A DNA stretch of 27,626 nt, taken from positions 1 to 27,626 of the forward strand of contig URVL01000009.1 in assembly GCA_900551265.1 (NCBI GenBank), read 5' to 3'. The position numbers and the translations under genes were made by a program. How positions within the stretch are numbered: position 1 is the stretch's first letter; each line of letters starts with the position of its first letter. Below, piece by piece: positions 1-6,274 of this stretch. This stretch comes from an uncultured Eubacteriales bacterium. Lineage in GTDB: Bacteria > Bacillota > Clostridia > Oscillospirales > QAMX01. Below the pieces are notes generated by a model. That model ran no database searches. It had not been told where the DNA came from and saw only the letters and a program-made list of their open reading frames with translations.

Positions 1-329
1 AGCCAGGGGGTGCGGGAGTGTTCACGGGTGCCGGTATCGGAAATATCAAACACATACCGCAGCCGGGGCCGGTCGCCGGAATCGTCCACCAGGGCGATGC
101 CCTTGGAGCCGCGCCGCACATACCGGCCCATGCGGTTGTTCCACAGGTCGTACTCGGCGCAGGCAGTGGCGTCCGGGCGCTGGGCGTAGATCATCAGCTG
201 CTCGTGGAATGGATACTTGTAGAGTCGGGCAGCAGTGGTGAGAAAGCCCGCCCATTCCTGCCAGCTGCCGGTGAGCTGGACCGCCACCTTCTCCGCCATC
301 TGCGCGTACATTTCTGCTTTGGTTGGCAT
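1..329 (-). CDS. N-terminus of a very large conjugative-element protein (ArdC-N-like start; SNF2/methylase type), partial
   Basis: An open frame starts at an ATG at 329 and runs off the left edge without a stop, giving about 109 codons. An AGGAGG-type ribosome binding site lies about 7 bases upstream. The protein starts MPTKAEMYAQMAEKV and continues with YPFHEQLMIYAQRPDA, then W-N-N-R-M-G-R-Y-V and G-S-K-G-I. These features resemble the ArdC-type N-terminal domain found at the start of the roughly 2,500-3,000-residue SNF2 helicase/DNA methylase proteins of Bacillota integrative conjugative elements. Only the N-terminal domain is visible, so the helicase and methylase parts are inferred from family knowledge. 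The gene points away from the recombinase and marks this end of the window as interior to the element. Confidence 0.7.
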   Translation of the reverse strand, partial: MPTKAEMYAQMAEKVAVQLTGSWQEWAGFLTTAARLYKYPFHEQLMIYAQRPDATACAEYDLWNNRMGRYVRRGSKGIALVDDSGDRPRLRYVFDISDTGTREHSRTPW

Positions 330-746
330 GGGTCTGTCCTCCTTTCGGTTTCAGATAAAAAAAGAGCAACCCGATGGTAGCTACTCATAAAACAGCATCA
401 ACAATCAACTGAAACAGGGTAGCTGCCATACGGATTGCCACAAAAGCGGGTAAGAGGTCAAAGACTTCTTGCCCGCTTTTTCTGTGCCGCGTGGAACGAT
501 AGAAAGGCATTTTTGCGCTTTCAAGGGATACGATACTACTTGTTCTGTTTCCGTTCTCTGCAAGTCGCATAAATCAAGGCTTTTCGCCTGCCTAAATGTC
601 CACGCTGGCATGGCAAAATGTTACGCAGTAGACCGCCATTTTTGAGGGTGGGGATATAAACACTCAACTCTTGTGTTTTCAAGTCTGCAAAACCGCGTTG
701 TGTAAGGCGCTCTCGCTCTCTATTGCGTAACACATCATCATAGATT

Positions 747-779
747 GAGGGCGCAAGCGGTCTATCCGTTTGCGCCCTC
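747..779. repeat. 14-bp inverted repeat (hairpin)
   Basis: Arms 747-760 and 766-779 pair over 14 bases with one G-T wobble around a 5-base loop. There is no convincing T-run on either side, so it is a weak candidate for a terminator. It lies about 90 bases beyond the helix-turn-helix gene, as read on the minus strand. Confidence 0.55.
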
Positions 780-793
780 TTGATTACCCGACA

Positions 794-866
794 GCAAAGA
801 CGGGCAAAGCCGTCAAGGACGCGAAGCGCGAAGTTTATCCTTGACGGCTTTTTCTGCCTTTGCTAC
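794..866. terminator. Long hairpin downstream of the helix-turn-helix gene
   Basis: The core arms 807-819 and 838-850 pair perfectly over 13 bases. A smaller CGCG-AAG-CGCG hairpin (820-830) sits in the loop, and outer GCAAAG/CTTTGC arms extend the structure. The plus strand continues into a TTT run. On the minus strand the hairpin begins a few bases after the stop of the helix-turn-helix gene at 870, where it would end or attenuate that transcript. Confidence 0.6.
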
Positions 867-869
867 TTG

Positions 870-1079
870 TCATCTGTCAAAGCGGAACTTGGGTAGTGCT
901 TCCATTAAGGACGCTTTGAGATAATCTTGAATATCGTCGTTGATACTCCCTTGAAAGTAGGACAGATATTTGATGTAGCCGGTATAGGTTTGAATGACGG
1001 TGTTCACCGCTTCCGGCTCCCCGGCGGTTGCCTTTACAATCGTTTCATAGGGCAGCAAATTGTATTTCCTATTCTTCAT
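870..1079 (-). CDS. Helix-turn-helix protein of conjugative transposons (Tn916 Orf8-like)
   Basis: This 69-residue protein starts MKNRKYNLLPYETIVKATAG and contains the stretch AVNTVIQTYTGYIKYLS. It matches the short helix-turn-helix family that sits beside a sigma-like gene in Tn916-type and related elements. Its start lies inside the end of the sigma-like gene (11-base overlap, 1069-1079), so the two are translationally coupled. The family is regarded as regulatory for element excision or transfer; the exact target is not visible here. A strong hairpin follows its stop codon. Confidence 0.8.
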   Translation of the reverse strand: MKNRKYNLLPYETIVKATAGEPEAVNTVIQTYTGYIKYLSYFQGSINDDIQDYLKASLMEALPKFRFDR

Positions 1080-1509
1080 CTTCTAACGCCTCCAGTTCTT
1101 TTCGTATGAAGCGCAATGACCTTTTTCGTCTACGAAAGATTGTGCTTCTGCAAACTCCGAATAGCCTTCCGATTTCCGTATCGCTGTAACCGAGGTAGTA
1201 CCGCAAAAACAGCACTTCACGCCGCTTTTCCGGCAGACGCAAAAGCGCGGCTGCTAACTGCTCGCTTTCCACAATGACCGTTTCCCCGCGAACGGTAAAA
1301 ACCGTGGGCATATCGTATTTTACGAAATACTCGTCTGTTACAGTAACCGGCTCAAAATCAAACTCCCGAAGATAGTCAAGGGACACTTCAAACTGTTGCT
1401 TTTTCCGTATTTTCTTGTAAGCGCCCAGCGCCGCATGATAAAGCACGATCTTACAAAAGGCGTTGAAAGTTCGCTCGATATGCACCCGGTACTGCTCACT
1501 ATTCATCAT
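1069..1509 (-). CDS. Sigma-70-like regulatory protein of the mobile element (Tn916 Orf7-like)
   Basis: The 146-residue protein starts at one of two adjacent ATGs (1509 or 1506), both preceded by a strong GGGGGTGAG ribosome binding site. An N-terminal region-2-like part (HIERTFNAFCKIVLYHAALG) is followed by a long linker. A clear sigma region-4 helix-turn-helix ends the protein: LPEKRREVLFLRYYLGYSD, then TEIGRLFGVCRSTIFRRRKR. Small sigma-like proteins paired with an HTH protein are typical control genes of Bacillota conjugative elements. The mRNA leader contains a terminator-like hairpin (1541-1584), so readthrough may matter for expression. Confidence 0.82.
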   Translation of the reverse strand: MMNSEQYRVHIERTFNAFCKIVLYHAALGAYKKIRKKQQFEVSLDYLREFDFEPVTVTDEYFVKYDMPTVFTVRGETVIVESEQLAAALLRLPEKRREVLFLRYYLGYSDTEIGRLFGVCRSTIFRRRKRSLRFIRKELEALEDEE

Positions 1510-1540
1510 TTTTCTCACCCCCTTTCTTCCCAAGCAGGGG

Positions 1541-1584
1541 GAAAAACAACAAACGCCCATGCAGCATAAAACCGCATGGGCGTT
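1541..1584 (-). terminator. Terminator or attenuator just upstream of the sigma-like gene
   Basis: Arms 1552-1562 and 1574-1584 pair perfectly over 11 bases with an 11-base loop. Read on the minus strand the stem is followed by TTTGTTGTTTTT. It sits 32 bases before the ribosome binding site region of the sigma-like gene and about 130 bases after a first terminator (1717-1770), so it may act as a second stop or as an attenuator. Confidence 0.65.
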
Positions 1585-1716
1585 GGAAGTAGGAATTATA
1601 AGAGGTAATTATATGATTTGTGTATTCATACTCATGGGCGCAAAATCCCATATAGGTGCAAAGGCTTTTTTTGACCGTAGGTTATGAGAAATGGCAATCA
1701 ACATACTTGTACCTCC
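1585..1716. other. Intergenic stretch between two terminator-like hairpins, no gene seen
   Basis: About 130 bases of A+T-rich sequence lie between the hairpin upstream of the sigma-like gene and the terminator of the cargo operon. No supported reading frame was found. A minus-strand promoter for the sigma-like gene would be expected here, but no convincing -35/-10 pair was identified. Confidence 0.4.
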
Positions 1717-1770
1717 AAACAAAATAACAGAGCCGATAACCGCATTTCATCTTGCGTGTTATCGGCTCTG
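1717..1770 (-). terminator. Terminator of the TetR-regulated cargo operon
   Basis: Arms 1728-1740 and 1758-1770 pair perfectly over 13 bases. On the minus strand the stem is followed by TTATTTTGTTTGG. The upstream arm overlaps the last codons and stop of the KTR gene (stop at 1759-1761). Confidence 0.75.
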
Positions 1771-1950
1771 CGTCTGTGCGTCCGGCTCTTGGATAACGGA
1801 TATTCTCATGTTTTTTACGCTAATTAGCGTTTCCTGTTTACACTTCGGGCAGAACAGCGGGAAGTGCTCAAGCACCGTATCTTCCCGCAATCTTATCCGT
1901 GTCTTGTTCTTGCAGATAGGACATAACAGCCAATATAGATTGTTACTCAT
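1759..1950 (-). CDS. Cysteine-rich KTR domain protein
   Basis: The 63-residue protein has two CxxC pairs, C10-x2-C13 (CPICKNKTR) and C34-x2-C37 (CPKCKQET), which would form a small zinc ribbon. The K-T-R after the first pair is the hallmark of the Cys_rich_KTR family, usually found next to cargo genes in Bacillota conjugative elements. Its start overlaps the end of the hydrolase gene by 8 bases, so it is the last, translationally coupled gene of the cargo operon. Its molecular function is unknown; nucleic acid binding is a guess from the fold. Confidence 0.8.
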   Translation of the reverse strand: MSNNLYWLLCPICKNKTRIRLREDTVLEHFPLFCPKCKQETLISVKNMRISVIQEPDAQTQSR

Positions 1951-2566
1951 AGAACCATGCCTTTTTTATCAAGTCTGCTAATGCTACAGGAGCGTCTATA
2001 TTTACTTCGTGCCCTGCGTTTTCAACGAAAAACAATTTCGCATTTGGAATTGTTTTTGTCAATATTCTCGCGGCCTTTTGGTTTGCTCTATCCTTTTGAC
2101 CGCAGACAACGAAAGCCGGACAAGTAACCTCGTTCAGCAAAGATGTAAAGTCTATCTTCTTCATGGAAGTTGTCAATGCAATTACATCTCTTTTAGGAAA
2201 GCCCACTGAGCCAAACGCCACTTGGGGTAAAATGCGAAACACAATATTTTGAATGTCTAACAATAATCTCGGCATTTTATATTGCGGTGCGATCAACATG
2301 AGTGCTTTTACCTTTTGAGGATTGTTTAGTGTGTACTGTAATACAAGGATAGCGCCAAGTGAAATGCCGCACAAGCATAAAGGCATTTCCATACAGTTGC
2401 ATTCGTTTTCAAATGCTTTATAGAGATTTTCGTATGTAATCTGCTTATCTTTTACAAGAGCAGATAGACAGGGACGATAAACTTGTATATCAGCGGGAAG
2501 ATGTGCTATTACCTTGTCCCAACTTGATGAAGTCTGCCCAAGTCCATGTATAAAAACATAGGTCAT
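1943..2566 (-). CDS. Alpha/beta hydrolase
   Basis: This 207-residue protein is a compact alpha/beta-hydrolase. The oxyanion-loop motif HGLGQ is at residues 7-11 and the nucleophile elbow G-I-S-L-G places the catalytic serine at S69. D159 (CGQKDRAN) and H186 (ENAGHEVN) complete the triad. There is no signal peptide, so it should be cytosolic. Its start overlaps the membrane-protein gene by 4 bases (ATGA), which indicates tight co-translation. The substrate is unknown; esterase, lactonase and thioesterase activities are all possible. It belongs to the TetR-controlled cargo of the mobile element rather than to the transfer machinery. Confidence 0.8.
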   Translation of the reverse strand: MTYVFIHGLGQTSSSWDKVIAHLPADIQVYRPCLSALVKDKQITYENLYKAFENECNCMEMPLCLCGISLGAILVLQYTLNNPQKVKALMLIAPQYKMPRLLLDIQNIVFRILPQVAFGSVGFPKRDVIALTTSMKKIDFTSLLNEVTCPAFVVCGQKDRANQKAARILTKTIPNAKLFFVENAGHEVNIDAPVALADLIKKAWFYE

Positions 2567-3129
2567 AATTCCGTTTGTCCCTTTCTAATATTATCGCGGT
2601 GTAGCCTAACCAAATCTATCGTAAAACAAGTGCCGCTTAATACCAGTGTTGTTATGATGTGAAACAGATCGGAAACGAAATCCATAGAAACACTCTCAAT
2701 AAAATATGCCGTAATATGCGTAATCCCACACGCTAAAGGGATTACAATAAGCAGCGAAAGGGCAAAGGCTAAAAATATTCTCTTTTGACATTTTACAAAA
2801 GCCCCGTATATTCCCCATGCTGCCGCAATCGACAAACCGGCAATACTACTTCCCATTGATAAAATAAGCGGCAATTTCAAAATAACACTTAATCCCGCTA
2901 AAAAAGGAAGCGTGATTATACTAATAACTATCAATGATTTTCTAATCACTTTGCTTCTTGTTCTGAAAAAAGGTACAAATACAAGCCACCCAGCAATCAA
3001 TGACAGCAAAACAATCAAAGACCAAGTCAAGTTTTTTGTTAGGACATAATCACAAATTACACATACCATGATTGCTATCAAGCACATCGAAGATAGAATA
3101 TATAGTCCCCATTTCTTAATTTGCAGCAT
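2563..3129 (-). CDS. Hypothetical multi-spanning membrane protein
   Basis: I do not recognise the family. The 188-residue protein has about six hydrophobic segments (approximately residues 8-30, 35-55, 65-85, 90-112, 118-140 and 150-170). It has basic stretches between them (RTRSKVIRK, KCQKR) and a short basic tail (RLHRDNIRKGQ). A strong AAGGAGG ribosome binding site precedes the ATG. The gene lies between tetR and the hydrolase and overlaps the latter by 4 bases. An operator-like 21-bp site lies 16 bases upstream of its start, so it may be controlled separately from tetR. It could be an exporter or immunity-type membrane protein, but nothing specific shows this. Confidence 0.65.
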   Translation of the reverse strand: MLQIKKWGLYILSSMCLIAIMVCVICDYVLTKNLTWSLIVLLSLIAGWLVFVPFFRTRSKVIRKSLIVISIITLPFLAGLSVILKLPLILSMGSSIAGLSIAAAWGIYGAFVKCQKRIFLAFALSLLIVIPLACGITHITAYFIESVSMDFVSDLFHIITTLVLSGTCFTIDLVRLHRDNIRKGQTEL

Positions 3130-3144
3130 AATATCCTCCTTTTA

Positions 3145-3165
3145 ATACCTACCGAATGAATGTAT
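3145..3165 (-). promoter_or_regulatory. Operator-like site between tetR and the membrane-protein gene
   Basis: On the minus strand this 21-base stretch begins ATACATTC and ends GGTAGGTAT. It matches the site at 3873-3893 in all but a few positions. It ends close to the ribosome binding site of the membrane-protein gene. This suggests a second TetR binding site controlling the downstream cargo genes. Confidence 0.5.
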
Positions 3166-3171
3166 TTTGGA

Positions 3172-3205
3172 AAACTAAAACGCCTATTAAAAGGCACTTT
3201 AGTTT
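3172..3205 (-). terminator. Hairpin after tetR (terminator or attenuator)
   Basis: Arms 3172-3184 and 3193-3205 pair over 13 bases with two G-T wobbles and an 8-base A+T loop. It starts 4 bases after the tetR stop and precedes the cargo genes. The T-run after it is weak (TTTAGTTTTCC on the minus strand), so partial readthrough into the cargo genes is likely. Confidence 0.5.
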
Positions 3206-3208
3206 ATC

Positions 3209-3853
3209 TTATAGATTTGAAATTTGATTGAGCCTTACCTTTACAATTTCTACTAACTCGTCATCAATAATAGGTACGCCCATTTTTTCAAGCATTTCCT
3301 TGAAGAATAAAAACTTATGGACGATCTCTTCTTCCGTTGCAGGAAAGATGTTCGGATAAAGCCATACATCACCCAGTAAAGGTATTAACTCTGCAATTTC
3401 TTTTGGGTAGTCTGTTTGAATAGAGCCGTCGGCAATCCCTTCTTCAATCAAATCCAACCATAGCGGCGTGAGATGTTGATGGTCGGATTTTATCATCTCT
3501 GCAAAAATACGCGGATTTTTCAGTAAGGGAAGTGCCTCGATTTTAAGTTGCTTTTCTTGTGTGTTTTGTTGGTTTAGTTTAACTGCTTCTCGCATTTTCT
3601 GCAATGCGTTCAAATCTTTTCTCTGCTTCACAATAGCAAATGGATTATTTTCAGCAAAGAGTTTATCACTTAAAGCGCATATAATATCTTCTTTGGACTT
3701 GAAGTGATGATATATCGCCCCTTTTGTTAATCCACCCAGTTCATCGACAATATCTTGTATAGTGGTATTTTCATATCCTTTTTCTAAAAAAAGCCGCTGC
3801 GCCACTTCCAATATTTTTTCAACGGTGAACTCTGGATATTTGTTTCGTGCCAC
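3209..3853 (-). CDS. TetR-family transcriptional regulator
   Basis: The 214-residue protein starts best at a GTG at 3853 (peptide MARNKYPEFTVEKILEVAQ), preceded by an AAGGAGG ribosome binding site. A longer frame upstream has no such site and would overlap the promoter. The N-terminal TetR helix-turn-helix is clear at about residues 10-57, with TTIQDIVDELG and KGAIYHHFKSKEDII. The C-terminal ligand/dimerisation domain has no recognisable ligand specificity. The gene heads an operon with a membrane protein, a hydrolase and a KTR protein. Operator-like repeats in its promoter indicate autoregulation. The natural inducer cannot be inferred. Confidence 0.88.
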   Translation of the reverse strand: MARNKYPEFTVEKILEVAQRLFLEKGYENTTIQDIVDELGGLTKGAIYHHFKSKEDIICALSDKLFAENNPFAIVKQRKDLNALQKMREAVKLNQQNTQEKQLKIEALPLLKNPRIFAEMIKSDHQHLTPLWLDLIEEGIADGSIQTDYPKEIAELIPLLGDVWLYPNIFPATEEEIVHKFLFFKEMLEKMGVPIIDDELVEIVKVRLNQISNL

Positions 3854-3872
3854 AATGTGCCTCCTTGTCCCA

Positions 3873-3946
3873 ATACATTCTTTTGGTATGTATCTATTAT
3901 AAAAACTTTGCTTCCTCTTGTCAAGATACATACTGATGGTATTTTT
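3873..3946 (-). promoter_or_regulatory. Consensus tetR promoter with two flanking operator-like sites
   Basis: On the minus strand a perfect TTGACA (3919-3924) and a perfect TATAAT (3896-3901) are separated by 17 bases. The dyad GTATGTATCT (3886-3895) and AGATACATAC (3924-3933) brackets the promoter and touches both boxes. Two 21-base plus-strand sequences, 3873-3893 and 3926-3946, share ATACAT, a C-T and TGGTAT in register. Bound TetR would block the promoter directly. Confidence 0.7.
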
Positions 3947-3953
3947 GTTCCTT

Positions 3954-4251
3954 ACCTTTGCTCTGCGGTAAAAATAGTTTTTTCAAAAAACTTTCTTAAA
4001 TCTTTGGCAAAATCGAAAGTGTGGCGTTGTATATAGTGAAGGGCAAAGTGCAACAAAAGCCGTTTGTCGGACGGGATATTGAGTGAGAGGAAGTAAACGG
4101 GTTTGGGAAACTCCCAACAAGAGAAAATGCGGCGCATTTTACGGAAAGGGTACCCCTTTCCTATGCTTGCTGCGGAAGAAGCAAGCGGCAAATGGGTACT
4201 CATTTGCTGTGCTTGCTCCCTACTCAAAACAAATGAAAGGACGGGAAAGGA
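3954..4251 (+). other. Leader region upstream of tnpW with a chain of short hairpins
   Basis: No supported gene lies here. Between 4124 and 4217 there are consecutive perfect hairpins: 4124-4130/4134-4140 (AAAATGC arms), 4143-4150/4154-4161 (GGAAAGGG arms), 4165-4171/4180-4186 (GCTTGCT arms) and 4188-4194/4201-4207 (GCAAATG arms). A second GCTTGCT at 4211-4217 can compete for the AGCAAGC at 4180-4186, so two alternative folds exist. A weak promoter-like TTGGCA/TGTATA pair lies near 4014-4045. Confidence 0.5.
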
Positions 4252-4509
4252 ATGGAACGGAAACGAGAAACGGAACACAATGATTTACTGCCGAAAAAGG
4301 GCAACCCTTTGAATGAAACCGTCTGCTACAAAATCGGCGGGACGGTCTTTGAAATTGAAACTTCCTGCGGCGGCTCCGAACTGCTCTACGACAAGATGAC
4401 GCGCCTTATCAAAGCGGAAACCGTGAAAACGCCTGGTGACAAGGAAATGACGGAGCGTTATAATAGCGATAGCAACCTGTTTGTCGGGCGTTCATTACAG
4501 GAGGAATGA
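4252..4509 (+). CDS. TnpW-family transposon-encoded protein
   Basis: The 85-residue protein has a charged N-terminus followed by CYKIGGTVFEIETSCGG and LLYDKMTRLIKAET. This layout matches the small TnpW-type proteins (Y-K-I-G-x-T beta hairpin, then an L-x-K-M-x-R-L-I helix) that precede recombinase genes in Tn4451-like elements. The stop codon is 3 bases before the recombinase ATG, and the recombinase ribosome binding site lies inside the end of this gene. The ATG at 4252 has an AAAGGA site about 10 bases upstream; a shorter start in the same frame is possible. The molecular role of TnpW is unknown. Confidence 0.65.
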   Translation: MERKRETEHNDLLPKKGNPLNETVCYKIGGTVFEIETSCGGSELLYDKMTRLIKAETVKTPGDKEMTERYNSDSNLFVGRSLQEE

Positions 4510-4512
4510 ACC

Positions 4513-6156
4513 ATGAATATATATCCCGACAACATCACTGCTTTGTATGCGAGACTTTCCCAAGAGGACGCTTTGGACGGTGAGAGCAACAGCATAGCCA
4601 ACCAAAAGAAAATCCTTTTGAAGTACGCAGAGGACAATGGTTTTCCCAACCCAACCTTTTTCATCGACGACGGCGTTTCCGGGGTAACTTTCGACAGGCC
4701 CGGCTGGAATGAGATGATACACCTTGCGGAAGCGGGAAAGGTCAAAACGGTTATCGTCAAGGATATGTCCCGCATGGGACGGGATTATCTGAAAGTCGGC
4801 TATTACACCGAGAGTTTCTTTGCCGAGCGCGATATACGGTATATCGCCATCAACGACGGTGTGGACAGCGACAAGGGCGACAACGATTTTACCCCATTCC
4901 GCAATCTGTTCAACGATTTTTATGCCCGCGACACCAGCAAGAAAATCCGCGCCGTTATGCGGGCAAAGGGCAACGCCGGGGAACATCTTTGCAGCAACCC
5001 GCCCTATGGGTATGTGAAAGACCCCAACGACAAGAAAAAGTGGATTGTGGACGAGGAAGCCGCCGAGGTAGTCAAGCGAATTTTCGATTTGTGCGTTGCC
5101 GGAAAAGGGCCGATGCAGATTGCAAAGGCATTGACCGCCGGAAAGGTTTTGACCGTCAAAGCGTACTACGCAAAACGGGACGGAAAGCCCATGCCGGACA
5201 ATCCTTATCGCTGGTCTGTGGAAACCATACGGGGGATTTTGGAACGCCCAGAATATGCGGGGTGTACGGTAAACTTCAAGACCTACTCCAAATCCCACAA
5301 ACTGAAAAAGCGTCTGCAAAACGCCCCGGAAAATTACCGTATCTTCCCGGACACGCAACCTGCCATTGTTGACCGCAATGTATTTGAGCGAGTGCAGGAA
5401 TTACGGGCAAACAAACGCCGCCCCGCCAAACAAGCGGAACGGCAGGGGTTGTTCTCCGGCTTGCTCTACTGCGCCGACTGCGGCAGCAAACTGCATTTTG
5501 CTACGGGCAAGAACATGACCCCGGAGCAGGATTGTTACCGCTGCGCGAGGTACAAGAGCAATACGGGGGATTGCACCATGCACTTTATCCGCGAGGAAAC
5601 GCTGAAACGGTTTGTGCTGCGCCGGATATTCGATGTAACCGCCATGTTTTTTGAGGACATTATGAGTTTTCAAAAAGCGGTGTATGAGCAGCGGTTTGAG
5701 GAAGCGGAAAAGACGGCAAAAAAGCGCAAGCGGGAAATCACCCAAGCCGAAAAACGGATAGCGGAACTTGACCGGATTTTCAAGCGTATCTATGAGGACG
5801 ATATATCCGGCGCAATCTCTCACGAACGGTTTTTGAAGTTATCCGCCGAGTATGAAGCGGAACAGAAAGAACTGACGGAAAAGGTTAAGTCAGACCGGGA
5901 AATGGTAAATGCCTACGAGCAGGACAAAGCGGATTTTGACAGTTTTGCGGCGGTCATTCGGAAGTATGTGGGGATTACCGAACTTACGCCTACGATTGTC
6001 AATGAGTTTGTGAAGAAAATTATCGTCCATGCGCCGGACAAGTCCAGCGGCCACCGGCGGCAGAAAATCCAGATTATCTGGAACTTCGTCGGGGAACTGA
6101 AACAGGACAAGGACAAGCAGACCATTGAACGGCAGAGAAAAAGCAGGACAGCATAG
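4513..6156 (+). CDS. Large serine recombinase (TnpX-like site-specific integrase/excisionase)
   Basis: This 547-residue protein catalyses excision and integration of the element by serine recombination. The resolvase catalytic domain covers about residues 8-150, with ALYARLSQED giving R14 and the nucleophile S16, and later KDMSRMGRDYLKVG. A recombinase domain follows (about 165-275; NPPYGY...WSVETIRGILERPEYAG). The zinc ribbon has C320-x2-C323 and C341-x2-C344. A charged coiled-coil stretch (about 390-475) and a DUF4368-like C-terminus (TIVNEFVKKIIVHAPD) complete it. It is shorter than the roughly 700-residue TnpX of Tn4451 but has the same plan. An AGGAGG site precedes the ATG. All catalytic features look intact, so the element may still be mobile. 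It is the last gene before chromosomal genes start. Confidence 0.92.
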   Translation: MNIYPDNITALYARLSQEDALDGESNSIANQKKILLKYAEDNGFPNPTFFIDDGVSGVTFDRPGWNEMIHLAEAGKVKTVIVKDMSRMGRDYLKVGYYTESFFAERDIRYIAINDGVDSDKGDNDFTPFRNLFNDFYARDTSKKIRAVMRAKGNAGEHLCSNPPYGYVKDPNDKKKWIVDEEAAEVVKRIFDLCVAGKGPMQIAKALTAGKVLTVKAYYAKRDGKPMPDNPYRWSVETIRGILERPEYAGCTVNFKTYSKSHKLKKRLQNAPENYRIFPDTQPAIVDRNVFERVQELRANKRRPAKQAERQGLFSGLLYCADCGSKLHFATGKNMTPEQDCYRCARYKSNTGDCTMHFIREETLKRFVLRRIFDVTAMFFEDIMSFQKAVYEQRFEEAEKTAKKRKREITQAEKRIAELDRIFKRIYEDDISGAISHERFLKLSAEYEAEQKELTEKVKSDREMVNAYEQDKADFDSFAAVIRKYVGITELTPTIVNEFVKKIIVHAPDKSSGHRRQKIQIIWNFVGELKQDKDKQTIERQRKSRTA

Positions 6157-6177
6157 CAATTTGCCATGCTGCCCTGC
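6143..6177. repeat. Imperfect 17-base inverted repeat over the recombinase stop codon
   Basis: Arms 6143-6159 and 6161-6177 are complementary at 15 of 17 positions and meet almost at the centre. The repeat covers the stop codon of the recombinase. No T-run follows on the plus strand, so a simple terminator is doubtful. It could be an end-proximal recombinase binding site of the element. Confidence 0.5.
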
Positions 6178-6204
6178 AAGATACCATTACTTCCTTATGA
6201 GTGT

Positions 6205-6235
6205 GCCGCTAATGCTGCAGGCGGCTTTTATTAAT
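6205..6235 (+). terminator. Terminator-like hairpin near the element/chromosome junction
   Basis: A GCCGC/GCGGC stem (6205-6209 and 6221-6225) is followed by TTTTATTAATAAAAA. On the plus strand it could end the recombinase transcript, or it may be a host terminator that the element inserted beside. Confidence 0.5.
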
Positions 6236-6274
6236 AAAAACATGTGATTTTTGCAAGGAATACCGTTTTATGCA

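Larger units (their letters stand above)
330..869. other. Gene-poor stretch of the mobile element with two strong hairpins
   Basis: No gene could be supported here. Three overlapping minus-strand open frames of 61-68 codons lie between 385 and 733, but none has a ribosome binding site at its start and none resembles a known family. The stretch contains two large inverted repeats (747-779 and 807-850, listed separately). It may be an untranslated leader of the large gene ending at the left edge, or hold a short unrecognised gene. Confidence 0.5.

Noticed and set aside
385..733. Three overlapping minus-strand open frames of 61-68 codons
   Set aside because: None has a ribosome binding site at its start, none resembles a family, and they overlap one another in different frames.
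3952..4312. Short open frames on both strands in the region before tnpW
   Set aside because: They run through the chain of hairpins, lack ribosome binding sites and encode low-complexity or unfamiliar peptides.
4495..5358. A 287-codon minus-strand open frame opposite the recombinase
   Set aside because: The recombinase on the plus strand has intact catalytic and zinc-ribbon motifs; the opposite frame has no family features.
4513..6156. Interpretation of the recombinase as a small resolvase/invertase or prophage integrase
   Set aside because: Its length, DUF4368-like end and the preceding TnpW-like gene favour a Tn4451-type transposon recombinase; no phage structural genes are present.
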